64,000 nt of DNA from Artocarpus heterophyllus. Lineage: Eukaryota > Streptophyta > Magnoliopsida > Rosales > Moraceae. The notes beneath the pieces are model-generated. The model worked only from the letters and a program-made list of their open reading frames with translations. It did not search any database and had not been told where the DNA came from. Every line of letters begins with the position of its first letter. Position 1 is the first letter of the stretch. Location of the stretch: contig CM046354.1 of the NCBI GenBank assembly GCA_025403435.1, positions 42,667,779 through 42,731,778 on the forward strand, written 5' to 3'. The translations under genes were made by a program, and so were the position numbers. Positions 1-10,785 of the stretch are shown piece after piece.

Positions 1-2675
1 ACATCCCCATAGCTTCCACATGCCTCTCGAAGACTCTCCTAGTAAGTGTCTTCGTAAATGGATCAGCTAAATTGTCCTCTGACGCGATCTTGCACACCGT
101 GACATGCCCGTCCTCAACGAAGTCCTTTATCACATGATACTTCCGATCAATATGCTTACTCTTCTTGTGAAATCCTGGTTCCTTAGCATTAGCTACCACC
201 GCACTGTTATCACAGTACAGTGATAGCGCCTTATCCATACCAGGAACTACCTCAAGATCCCCAAGGAACTTGCGGAACCACAATGCTTCTTTTGAAGCAT
301 CACTAGCCGCCACATACTCGGCCTCCATCGTTGAATCCGAAGTGCAATCTTGCTTCGCACTTCTCCAACTGATGGCACCGCCACCCAGAGTAAACACAAA
401 CCCCGAAGTCGATTTCCTAGAATCCAGACAGGATTGAAAATCCGAATCAGTGTATCCTAGAGGAGTCAAGTCCTCACCTAAATACACAAGCATATGCCCT
501 CGAGTCCTTCTCAAGTACTTGAAAATATGCTTTACCGCAACCCAATGGTTCGGTCCTGGATTCGCCTGAAATCGACTTACAATCCCGACCGTATAGCTAA
601 TATCCGGTCGTGTGCAAAGCATGGCATACATGAGACTACCCACTGCCGAAGCATAAGGCACCTTCTTCATGTGTTCTCTTTCTTCATAAGACTTTGGAGA
701 GTCTTTCTTAGAAAGAGTAATTCCAGACCTAGATGGTTGCCCACCTTTCTTGGAATCCTGCATTGCAAACCTCCTGAGAATTTTATCTATGTAGCCAGCC
801 TGAGACAAAGCTATCATTTTGTTCTTCCTATCCCAAAAGATCTGGATACCGAGAACAAAATTAGCCTCACCTAAGTCCTTCATGTCAAACTGCTTGGTCA
901 ACCATAATTTGGCCGATGACAACGCCCCAACGTCATTGCCAATTAGCAGAATGTCATCTACATAGAGCAGTAGAAAAACCACCTTCCCATCCTTAATGTG
1001 TTTATAAACACATGGTTCATCCACGTTTTGTGAGAACCCATAAGTCTTGATCACTTGATCAAATCTTATGTTCCAAGAACGAGAAGCCTGCTTAAGTCCA
1101 TAAATTGACTTTAGCAGCTTACAAACCTTACCCTCTTGCCCCGCGACCTTGAACCCTTCTGGTTGTTCCATATAAATGGACTCATCAAGATAGCCATTCA
1201 AAAAAGCCATCTTGACATCCATCTGTCAAATCTCGTAATCGAGAGAGGCAGCTATGGACAAGAGAATCCGGATGGACTTAAGCATGGCTATAGGCGAAAA
1301 GGTTTCCTTATAATCGATTCCTTCCTTTTGCGTATAACCCTTAGCTACCAGTCTAGCCTTAAAGGTTTCGGCCTTTCCATCCACTCCTCTTTTCCTCTTG
1401 TAGATCCACTTACACCCTATGGGTTTTACCCGTTCGGGAAGATCCACAAGCTCCCAGACCCGATTAGTCTCCATAGACTTCATCTCTATGTTCATGGCCT
1501 CTGTCCAGAGTCTTGAATCAACATCCTCCATAGCTTCTGCATAAGTATAAGGATCCTTGTCATGTTCATCCGGTTCAGCCAAAAAGACCTCCCCATTGAA
1601 CATATACCTCTCACGTTGACACCCGATCCTCCCACTACGCCGAAGCCTCTGAGGTTGTTGTTCAGGTTTGTTTGGTTTTTCTACACCGATCGAAATGGTT
1701 TCATTCAAAACCTCTGGAGTGAACGGATCACCCCTTAACTCCTCAAGCACCACTTTGCTTCGAGGTTTAAAGTCATCCATGTAACTCTCCTCAAGGAAAG
1801 TTGCATTAGTTGAAACCACGACTTTATTTTCCTTAGGGTTATAAAAATAACCCCCTTTAGTCCCTTTTGGATATCCTACAAACACGCAAACTTTCGAACG
1901 TGCTTCCAACTTATTCGGATCCTTAAACAGGACATGAGCTGGACATCCCCATATGTGAATATGGTTTAAGGATGTCTTCCGTCTTGTCCACAACTCGTGA
2001 CGAGTTTTAGGGACCGATTTTGAAGGCACATTGTTCAAAAGATAACATGCGGTTTGTAGTGCATATCCCCAAAAGGATAAAGGCAATGATGAATAACTCA
2101 TCATGGACCTAATCATGTCCAACAATGTCCTATTCCTTCTCTCCACTACGCCATTCTGCTGCGGAGTGCCCAGCGCAGTCAAATGGGATAAAATCTCATT
2201 CTCTAACAAGTGTCCCATGAACTCATCAGAAAGGTATTCCCCACCTCGATCAGATCAAAGTGCCTTTATGGGTCTACTCAATTGCTTTTCCACTTCAACT
2301 TAAATTTCCCTGAACTTATCATAAGTTTCGCTTTTGTGGTGCATTAGGCACACATACCCATATCTTGAGTAATCGTCAATAAAAGTGACGAAGTACTCAT
2401 ACCCTCCTCGTGCTCGGATGTTCATCGGTCCGCAAACATCACTATGCACAAGTTCTAGAACCCCTTCGGCCCTATTACCCTTAGACCCGTATGGTCTTTT
2501 TGTCATTTTACCCTCCAAACAAGATTCACATTGAGGTATAGATTCCACCTTTAAGTGACTTAAAGGTTCATCCCTTACCAACCTTTGAATCCTATTCAGG
2601 TTAATATGGCCAAGGCACAAATGCCAAAGAAAAGTCTTATTAGAGTGAGAAGTTTTAAGTCTTTTTGAGTTATTA
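1..2675 (-). pseudogene. Ty1/copia C1: integrase-RT-RNase H part of gag-pol, cut by window edge
   Basis: Reading leftward, this is the pol part of a copia polyprotein, closely matching C2 (37379-40045). It begins at the residues SKRLKTSHSNK just before the pre-integrase zinc region (LGHIN..., CESCLEGKMTKRPYG). The integrase core follows (HSDVCGPM, FIDDYSRYGY, then SDRGGEY), then the RT start ([21 protein letters not shown]) and RT motif YVDD near 940-975. The RNase H end (ADPFTKTL region) is near 1-60. Integrase catalytic Asp and RT YVDD are intact, but there are in-frame stops, for example a TGA just before SDRGGEY near 2260. The last nine or so codons lie beyond base 1. The upstream gag/protease half is absent here and seems to be C3 at 52065-53322. 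Clade looks Angela/Tork-like by resemblance only. Confidence 0.9.
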
Positions 2676-2702
2676 ATACATTACTGACATAGCATAATAC
2701 AG

Positions 2703-3052
2703 TTGGCTAAGATGGGCGTGCTACCAACACAAGAGGAGTTGTTGCTAAAATCATGTCAAGCTCTTGATGGACAATTTAAAAATCAAAGAGTAGTAGAAAT
2801 TGGGAACTTGATTGTAAGTTTATTGAACACAAACCATTAATTTGTAATTTAATACTTATTCAAGGATCTTAAGAATAACATGTTTTTGTTGTTGTTTTAC
2901 AGGATGAATACATGATCCAACAATGTCAAGGAAGCTTCCAATCCATCAATAATGATGACATATTCATGAGGGCACTAGGGAAACTGGGACATTCAAGATG
3001 TGTTTGTGGTCAATTGAAGTATGTGAAGCAGTCTCAATACTTTGGCCTCTAA
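2703..3052 (+). pseudogene. Transposase_24-like (CACTA) C-terminal exons
   Basis: Two exons read in one phase. The first is 2703-2813 (37 codons, LAKMGVLPTQEELLLKS...), with a GTAAGT donor at 2814. The second is 2903-3052 (DEYMIQQCQGSFQ... ending KQSQYFGL and TAA), after a T-rich acceptor ending TTTTACAG. The block MRALGKLGHSRCVCGQ followed by SQYFG resembles the conserved end of plant Ptta/En/Spm Transposase_24 proteins, usually LGTPEHxGRVRG...YFG. An acceptor AG at 2701-2702 suggests an upstream exon, which fits the exon ending at 53359 on the minus strand. The family has no well-defined enzymatic role; it is an accessory protein of CACTA elements. Confidence 0.6.
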
Positions 3053-3399
3053 TTAGGTTCAAAATTGAATTCCCAAATGTTGAAGATGTAGATGGCGATA
3101 GGAGGAAAAGATTTTTATATACATACGGATATAAATGTAGTTAGATTAGAGTGGGTACAATTTGTAAATAGGTATGTCATTTTTAGATGGATAAAGATAT
3201 GTAGTAGATGAGCAATTGCTCAAAATAGCTCAAATGTAAATGATCTTGTAAGTACCTTGTAATTTCAATATACATGAATTTTTGTATATAATCAGGGCCT
3301 TGTTGTAATGGATAACACATTGGATTAGCCATCCCATGGGCAATAACAAATTTTGTCAATTTTTTGGGCAATAGCAATTTTCCACCATATTTTCTAAAG
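3053..3399. other. Non-coding interior of CACTA D 3' half
   Basis: AT-rich sequence between the transposase stop codon and the subterminal repeats. I see no open frame of note and no RNA gene. Confidence 0.4.
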
Positions 3400-3731
3400 A
3401 ACCGTCGTTGAAGGGAAGGTCGTGTACCAATATTACATGACAGTTTTTTAGAAAACCATCCTGGAATGTATAGTTTCCACGATGGTTTTCTAAAAAACTG
3501 TTGTGTAAGCTTTGTCTTTCATGACTATTTTTCTAAAAACCGTCATGAAAGAGCTGTGGGCACTCCTCTATTTTCCTACCTATTCTGTGGTTCCACGGCG
3601 GTAAAAAACCATCATGAATAATTGATTTTGTACTACAACTGAAGTTTTCATGACAGTTGTTTAACCGTCATGAAATTTTTCAACAATGGTTTTAAATTGT
3701 TGTGAAATATGTAGTCTACAATAGTGTATGT
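3400..3731 (+). repeat. CACTA D 3' subterminal inverted repeats
   Basis: Repeated short units of the type ACGACGGTTTT...AAAACCGTCGTG occur in both orientations, with degenerate spacers, up to the TAGTG end. Arrays like this bind the accessory transposase in En/Spm elements (family knowledge). The same units recur at 54965-55205, near the other half of the element. Confidence 0.6.
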
Positions 3732-4381
3732 TGAGACCTTACGTGGCACCATCAGATAACTCTTAAGGGCATTCAACATGTTTATCAAAGTTTATCCCTT
3801 GGCATGCCCATTTGTTGGGCACAACAGACATACATATTTTTTTGTACTATCAATGCTATATGGCCTATCTTATGAGGCAATCTTTTGGGGCATAACGGAT
3901 ATAGAGTACTCATTTGGGTCATGATGGAACGTATTATAATCTCTCTTTCTTTCCTTTCCTTCACTAGTAACCCAGGACGTGTGTGAAAGAAGTTTAGTGA
4001 TGATTACAAAGTATGAGTTATCGATTGGTTTGATAAACTATTACTTGATGAATTTTTCTTATATTGATATGAGATTTTGTTTTAATAAATTTATAAGGAT
4101 TTTATAGATAATATACTAATTAAAAGAAAAATCGAGAGGCGAGTAACGAATTTCATATTGAGCATTGTATGCTCACTCCCCTTACTTTCTCCTTTCAAGT
4201 TCGTAGATTGATGCTCAATGTCATGGATTGTTGTCTATGCTCCTCGCTATACCATTGGTATACTCTCCCTATAATTTTTTTGGTACGTAGAAGATACATG
4301 AAATGGACACTCCTAGTAGATGAATAGTTTCTTATTAACTCTGTTTTATTTGTTATTTGAATTTATTTTGGCTAAAGCTAC
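3732..4381. other. Unassigned DNA, left flank of gypsy A insertion
   Basis: AT-rich, no coding frame or repeat family recognised. Its last five bases (GCTAC) pair with GCTGC after 22360 as the target duplication of element A, so it was continuous with 22361 onward before that insertion. Confidence 0.5.
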
Positions 4382-5292
4382 TGATATGAACCCCGCCAAC
4401 TAATGCAACAAGACCCGACACCAAATCTGGAATTCAAACCCTTAATCCTTTAAGACACACGTTTGTTAAGCCTTGACCTATAATCGAGTGAGACATGAAC
4501 CAAGAACCACAGATAGGAAGACGCCACACCTAGAATTTTAAGTACACTTAAAAACCCTAGATGATAAGTCAGTTTGTTGAACGCCACAAGATTAATTTTG
4601 ATAAGTTCAAAGAGTCTTCTCAAGAAAACAAGAAGAATGTAAGAAAGGCCTCACAAAATTTGTGATATGATCTGATTGATTAAAATTCCAAAATAAGAAA
4701 GTGTTTACAATTATATGGGAACGATTTTTAGCCCAAAGAATCCCTAAGCGAAGGTTGACTTAGAAAATCCCTTAATTGCGCTTTCCCATGTGAAATTAAG
4801 CCCTAAAACAACACAAAAGGAAAGTTGCTAATCTTATCCCTTAAAATGCGGCTAACCTAATCTAGAAAAAGGGAAAATATCCAGGTTTGTTTTTATGCCT
4901 AACAAAATTGAAATTGACAACTAAGAGAATACAAAAATTACACCTGGAAAATAAGTTGATGACGAGGCTCAAACTTGATGACATGGCGCCCACGTGTCGA
5001 TCCAAAATAGGAAGGTTTTTTGAAATTACAAATCTACCCTACAATGTACTGGAATCGTGCACATCATCAATGTGAATCTTCTAGAACTTTAATCATTGTG
5101 ACTAGGCTCTCTTGAAATTGACTTGGGCTTATGCAGGGGCTCCAATTTTGTGGCACATCGCAAACTTGTTGAATGAGCCTGTTCAATGCCTCCTTGAATT
5201 GCTTGGCCTTAGACCTTGTGATTGGACCACTTGAACGGCTTAAGGGATCATGAACATGGCTCCTAACTTGTGCAGCTCCATTGCTTGCATCA
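4382..5292 (-). repeat. 3' LTR of gypsy A
   Basis: About 911 bp, near-identical to 21448-22360. It begins TGATATGAACCCC and ends TTGCATCA in plus-strand reading. The end of the pol frame overlaps it (stop at 5067). Confidence 0.92.
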
Positions 5293-6454
5293 TTCTCCCC
5301 CTCTTGAGAAGGATTTGTCCTCAAATCGTCACCTGCATCAAAAGGAGTTAAGTCAGAAACATTAAAACTAGCACTTGAAATGGTCCATCACCCCTCGAAA
5401 GGAGTTTTGAACACCTTTGTTTGGGGAAACGTTCCTTTCTCATATGTAGCCACACCCAATCTCCTGGTTCAAGCGCCACCTGCTTGTGGTCCTTATTGGC
5501 TTGTCTTGCATATTGCTCGGTACGCCTCTCTATGTTCTGTCTCGCCTTCTCATGAATTTGCCTAACAAAATTAGATTTTTTCTTGCCATCTAAGTTAACT
5601 CGTTCATTCAAAGGTAAAGGAGTTAAATCCAAAGGAGTCAATGGATTAAAACCATAAACAACTTCAAACGGTGAAAACTTAGTTGCAAAATGAACACTTC
5701 TATTATAAGCAAATTCAACATGCGGCAAACAATCTTCCCAAGTTTTCAAATTCTTTTGAATGATAGCACGTAATAAAGTAGATAAAGTCCTGTTCACTAC
5801 TTCAGTTTGACCATCAGTCTGTGGGTGACAAGTAGTAGAAAATAATAGCTTAGTTCCCAACTTTGCCCACAAGGTCTTCCAAAAGTAACTCAAGAACTTT
5901 GCATCTCTATCAGAAACAATACTCCTAGGCATGGCATGCAACCTAACAATCTCCTTGAAAAACAAATTAGCTATATGTGATGCATCATCGGTTTTATGAC
6001 ATGCAATGAAGTGCGCCGTCTTAGAAAACCTATCAACTACCACAAACACGGAATCTCTCCCCCTCTTAGTCCTAGGTAACCCCAACACAAAGTCCATAGA
6101 GATGTCAACCCAAGGTTCTCTAGGAATAGGAAGTGGAGTATATAACCCATGTGGTTGCAACCTAGACTTAGCTTGTCTACATGTAATGGATCTCCCACAA
6201 ATCCTCTCAACATCACACTTCATATGTAGCCAAAAGAAATGCTCATGGAAAACACCAAAAGTCTTAGCTACTCTAAAGTGACCCATCAAACCACCACCAT
6301 GTGCTTCTCTAACTAACAACTCACGCAAAGAAGAATGTAGAATGCAAAGTTTATTTTCTCGAAACAAGAAACCCTCATGTAAGTAGTATTTCCCACATGC
6401 CCCCTTTGTGCAATCTTTAAACACAACACCAAAATTAGAATCCAATGCATACAA
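5067..6454 (-). pseudogene. Gypsy A integrase and C-terminal tail
   Basis: The integrase reads from 6454 leftward. The zinc-binding part is degenerate ([12 protein letters not shown]..., [10 protein letters not shown]). The DDE core keeps all three acidic residues: [24 protein letters not shown] and [10 protein letters not shown]. The part after GDGPFQ is deleted and out of frame near 5380, removing most of the GPY/F-type region. The downstream frame resumes as [26 protein letters not shown], and a basic tail GPITRSKAKQFKEALNRLIQ ending inside the LTR. That tail resembles the CR-type motif of CRM integrases, thought to direct insertion to centromeric chromatin (family knowledge). The true pol N-terminal part continues at 17349. 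Confidence 0.85.
5293..5306 (-). other. Polypurine tract of gypsy A
   Basis: On the minus strand it reads CAAGAGGGGGAGAA, directly before the 3' LTR. This is the expected primer for plus-strand DNA synthesis. It lies inside the coding frame of the C-terminal tail. Confidence 0.8.
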
Positions 6455-6726
6455 TGTAACACCCGCCTACTTTATGTAGCGGACCACGTTAAGTTAGTAA
6501 CGTTGCTAAGGAAATTTATTAATAAATTTAGTTATACGATATGATATGTGATGTGCATGTTACTAACTTTTTATGTCAAGTTTTGTGACAGGTGACGACC
6601 ACATGGGATCGTTGTGCTCTAGTGTTCATGTGAAATTTTAAGTATATGTTTATTTATGATGCAATATATGATTATTTATGATGCAATGATGTATGAATGT
6701 TTTATTGTATGTCAATTAATGACAGA

Positions 6727-6852
6727 TCGGTAGGCCGAATTTTTAAGATCGGCAGGCCAAACATCTTGCCCGAGATTTGCAGGCCGAAGAAACCCATCGG
6801 CAGGCCAAACTTGCTGGAACCGGCAGGCCGAAGGAGAAAATCGGCAGGCCGA
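6727..6852 (+). repeat. Phased dyad array, 5' end of B 5' LTR
   Basis: Six copies of a 12-bp unit close to TCGGCAGGCCGA (perfect 5-bp arms TCGGC/GCCGA around AG), about 21-27 bp apart. The first copies start at 6727 and 6749. Some are worn by C-to-T or G-to-A changes, for example TCGGTAGGCCGA. Confidence 0.85.
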
Positions 6853-8965
6853 ACACAGCTGACAAACGGTCAGCAGAAACCTCTCCCAATTTATGGCTAA
6901 GACAATTATGTTAATTGGGTGATTTAATTGTGATTAATTGGCATATTAATGGAAGAATTTTATCAGTTAAGGAAATAAAAGGGGTTTGACTTACATGATT
7001 TGTGTCAATTTACATGGTTTCTAATTTTAAATGGGCAAAACACAGTAAGTAATGAATGGGAGATTTGACTTTCCTTCTTTCTCTCCTTTTCTCCACGCCA
7101 TTCAGTCCCTCAACAGTCAGAAAATTCTGACTTAATGATGGGAATTGAATTCCCATCAATTGTGTTTAAGTCGTTAAAAATTTTAACGTTTCTCTTTTTT
7201 TTATTTTCTCTCCTTCTCACGTTTTCTCTCTCAAAAAAAAAATTCTAAGACATTCTCATATTTGTTTCCCTCATCGTCTTCTCTTCCCACGAAATTTCTC
7301 TCTCTTCCACGAAAATTTTCTGAGTATATTGAAAGAAAGGTCTTGTTTCGTTAATTGATATCAAGGGGTTTTGAGAAGATATTTCCAGGTATGAATTCGG
7401 TTTTTGGTGTTTTTGAAAAGAAATTCTTCTCCTCGTTAGGTATTGTATTTTGTCTCGACGTTTTTTTTATATGATGTTATGTATATGTTATGTGATGTTT
7501 TTCTCAGTTTCATGTCATTTCAATGTCTTAATGAAAAATGATATTTCTGTCTTCTACCCCTCACAGTAATATGTTGTTATGTTACTGTATAATTTTGAAA
7601 GTATGAGAAATGTAATGATTATTCAAGGGGAAAATATGATGTTTTCATGAAAAGTTGTTATATTATGCATATGTATGAGTATGTAAGATGAATGTGTTTT
7701 ATTTATATGTTATGAAATTTTTATGAGAAAACTGTTTATGAAATGTCATATGTTATATATATATATATATATTTAAATGATTTTAAGATAATGAAATGAT
7801 TTTATGCATGAAAATAAGATGTTGGTATGAAATGTTTTGGTTTTTAAGGGAGCATGTTATGAATAGCGTTTATATATTATGATGATGATTATGAGATATG
7901 TTTGTAAAATGTGATAATGTAATCGAGTATTATATGTATGAATGTTATGAGAATGGATGAGATGAAAATATATATGTGATGATAATTTCATGTTTTTACG
8001 ATGATGGTTATGGATTATGAATAAATGTTATATGCATGGATGTTTTATGATACGTATTAATGTATTGCATCTTTAAATGGAAAATGGCATGAACACTCAA
8101 GGAATGAGCACTACGAGACCACGGCGCCGTCACCAAATCACGTTAAGGTTAAGTAAGCTAACGATAAAGTAAGTACATTCTCACCTGCAACATGACACAT
8201 GTTTTTACAAAGTTTGATGATATGTTTACAAGGATATTCAAGATGATGTTATGATGATTTTTCCTTAAAGGATTTCTTATGAAAGATTTTCATGATTTTA
8301 AAGATATTCATATATGATGATGACATGTTTCAAAGTATGAAAAGTATGTATATATGTATCACCTAATAAGGGTTGCACACCCAATGTTATGAAATGTTAT
8401 GTTATGATGTCATGTTTGGTTTGGGATTAGCTACCCTTCTCCTCTCATGACGGCGCGCCTATGATGATGTTTATGGTGCAACACTTGGGCCCTTAAGATA
8501 AAATGGATTAAGTTTTAAAATGGTCAACGTTATGAAAGATATGTTCTATGAAATTGTGCTTAAGGCACTTTTATGATGTGATGACAATGATGATGAGGAA
8601 GATGATGTTTATGAAATGTTTTAAATTGTGAGAATATATGTACTTACTAAGCCCTAGTTTAATAATGTTTTATGTCATGTTGCAGATAAGGGTAAGAAAA
8701 TCATGGACTAGGAGGAGGACATGGAAGGCGTGTGAGCAACATGAACGATGAATTGTAACCGGAAGCACGCCAAGAAAAATGATTTTATGATTTTAACAAG
8801 TTATATATATTTTTTTGAGTATATTTTATGTTATGCTTTAAGACTACTTATATTATGGTTTTATAAGTTATTTTATCATTTTTATTATGAATTATGAACT
8901 TCCGCTATGTTTTACGTAAAGTTGGTATGTTTTAAATTTAGTTTTCCAAAGGAACTTGGTCTCAG

Positions 8966-9133
8966 ACGGCCTGTCGAACTCTGTGGCCGGTCTGTCGAAG
9001 TCCAGAAGTTCGGCTTGCCGATCGTGATTTTTGGCCTGCCGAACATGGATGAACTTTTAGTCCGAATTGCAAAGCCTCTACCGGCCTGCCGGTTGAAGGA
9101 ACTCCGGCCTGCCGATTATGTTCGGCCTGCCGA
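8966..9133 (-). repeat. Phased dyad array, 3' end of B 5' LTR
   Basis: Seven or more units of the same dyad read as CGGCCTGCCGA, that is on the opposite strand to the 6727 cluster. The last copy is 9122-9133. Confidence 0.85.
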
Positions 9134-9467
9134 ACTGTGGGAGTAAGTAAGTTTTAAACGATTTGATGTTTAATGAGATGTGTTGTGATGTTTTATTACA
9201 TTCTAATTTTTACAACTTGACAAACCTATATTATTAAACAAGCTTATGATTAATTTAAGTATAATTTTGTAAATTATGATATGGAATAAAATTAAACGAT
9301 GTTATTCTAATCAATGTTAAGTTTAAAAAAAAAAAAAAAAACGTATGAATGGATCCTGGTTATGTAAGTTTAAGTTTGATATTATTAATTATTTTGAGTT
9401 TATGCAAGTATGAATGTATGAATGTAACGACATCTGTGACGTCCGATCTAAGGGGCGTTTCAGGCTT

Positions 9468-9479
9468 TGGTATCAGAGA
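9468..9479 (+). other. Primer binding site of gypsy B
   Basis: TGGTATCAGAGA, five bases after the LTR end, complementary to the 3' end of initiator tRNA-Met except for the final base. This is the usual primer of plant chromoviruses. Confidence 0.85.
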
Positions 9480-9678
9480 GAATCTTCCGATTACAATTCA
9501 TATCGCCACACGTCAATCCAAGTCCTCCAAGTTAGTATGTTATTAAGATAGATGTAGTGACGCAAGTATGATGATAAGATTAAGGTTTGATTGATTAATG
9601 ATTAAATGACATAGTAGTGAAAACCTGTCTCATAAATGGAAGATTATTTCTAAGTCCTTATTATTTTAGGAAATTACG

Positions 9679-10785
9679 ATGGATGGCCACAGAAGAATGT
9701 AGACCCGTACCCAGACCAACGAAAGACTCATGACGATGATTGCAGAACTACAAAGGCAGTTGGAGGATCAACGAAGGGAAATAGCTGCATTAAGGGCCAA
9801 CGGCCAGAATGGTGAACAACGAGGCAATGATGCGCCTCCTCCTCCTCCGCAGCCACAAGTACAAGTAAATGAAGTCCCAGCTCCTGCTGCTGAACCAAGA
9901 GCAGCCTATCAGGAACCTCTTCTGGTGAGATGGAAGAGAGTCAAGCCAGTTGACTTTGAGGGTTCGAAGGACCCGTTAGTCGCTCAAGGATGGTTGAAGA
10001 CGATTGAGGCCACCTTACGACTTATGGATTTCACGGACAACAAGAAGGTCCTCTGTGCCTCGTACTGCCTTACCATGGAGGCCAGGATATGGTGGGACGG
10101 TATCGAACAAAGCAGAAATGTTGAAGAGATGTCATGGGCTGATTTTGTTCACGAGTTTAACACAAAGTTCTTCCACATGAATGTTACGAGGAAGCATTAT
10201 GAGGAGTTTGAAAGCCTACGCCAGGGGGATATGACAGTCATTGATGTGGTGACAAAGTTCGACCAGCTTGCTCGTCTATGTCCTGGGATGGTTATGAACG
10301 AAGATGAAAGGGTCAGAAGGCTGATCAGAGCCCTTAGGCCAGATATTGCTGCAATTGTTGATGGGGCAAGTCCGCCAAGGACACGAGAACAGGTTGTCAT
10401 GAGAGCTCAACGTGCTGAGTTCCATCTGTCAAAGCTAAGAAGGAATCAACCTCAGCCCAACCAGTAAGCCAACAATGCCAACAACCAAAACCGCCCTCCT
10501 TACAGGAACAACAACAACAGTCAGAACTGGAGGAATAACAAGAGGAAGGGCAATCCTCAACAACAACAGGGCCATGACAACAAAAGGCACAATGATGGTC
10601 AGCGCAACAACAATGACAGGTGATTCCAACCGTGTGCCAAATGTGGAAAGAAGCATCCAGGGGAATGTCGATTGGGGACAAACCAATGTTTCATATGTGG
10701 GCGTGAAGACCACTTCGTAAAGAATTGCCCCAAGCTGATGAATGCCAATGCCCTGCAGCGACCTTCTCCTCAAGCCCAGTTGCTT
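9679..10785 (+). pseudogene. Gypsy B gag (capsid and nucleocapsid)
   Basis: The likely start is ATG 9679 (MDGHRRM), followed by a TAG at 9700; the next ATG in frame is 9730. It has an N-terminal coiled region (LQRQLEDQRREIAALRANG) and a Pro-rich linker. The Retrotrans_gag capsid domain follows (WKRVKPVDFEG..., ARIWWDGIEQ, FNTKFFHMN, VVTKFDQLARLCPGM). A Gln/Asn-rich stretch comes next, then two Cys-His boxes: CAKCGKKHPGEC and CFICGREDHFVKNC, the second a CX2CX4HX4C knuckle that would bind RNA. In-frame stops are at 9700, 10465 and 10621. There is no frameshift: the frame continues into pol. Each stop is one C-to-T change from CAG, CAA or CGA. Confidence 0.92.

Larger units (their letters stand above)
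2676..3731 (+). mobile_element. CACTA (En/Spm-like) element D, 3' half
   Basis: This segment starts abruptly inside what looks like an intron and abuts copia C1. It then carries two coding exons of a plant Transposase_24-type protein and a subterminal block of inverted repeats. It ends in CTACAATAGTG, which resembles a CACTA terminus (...TAGTG). The matching 5' half is on the minus strand at 53323-55212. The family call rests on the exons plus the repeat architecture; the terminus is degenerate and its 3-bp target duplication could not be confirmed. Confidence 0.65.
6455..9462 (+). repeat. 5' LTR of gypsy B
   Basis: Starts TGTAACACCCGCC and ends GGGGCGTTTCA. It contains a TA microsatellite near 7755-7771, pyrimidine-rich tracts near 7075-7320, and two clusters of a GGCAGGCC-type dyad near its two ends. 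Confidence 0.95.

Noticed and set aside
1136..1516. 126-residue plus-strand frame (also near 494 and at 38540)
   Set aside because: It is the antisense shadow of copia pol. The same frame appears opposite the C2 copy because the coding strands match.
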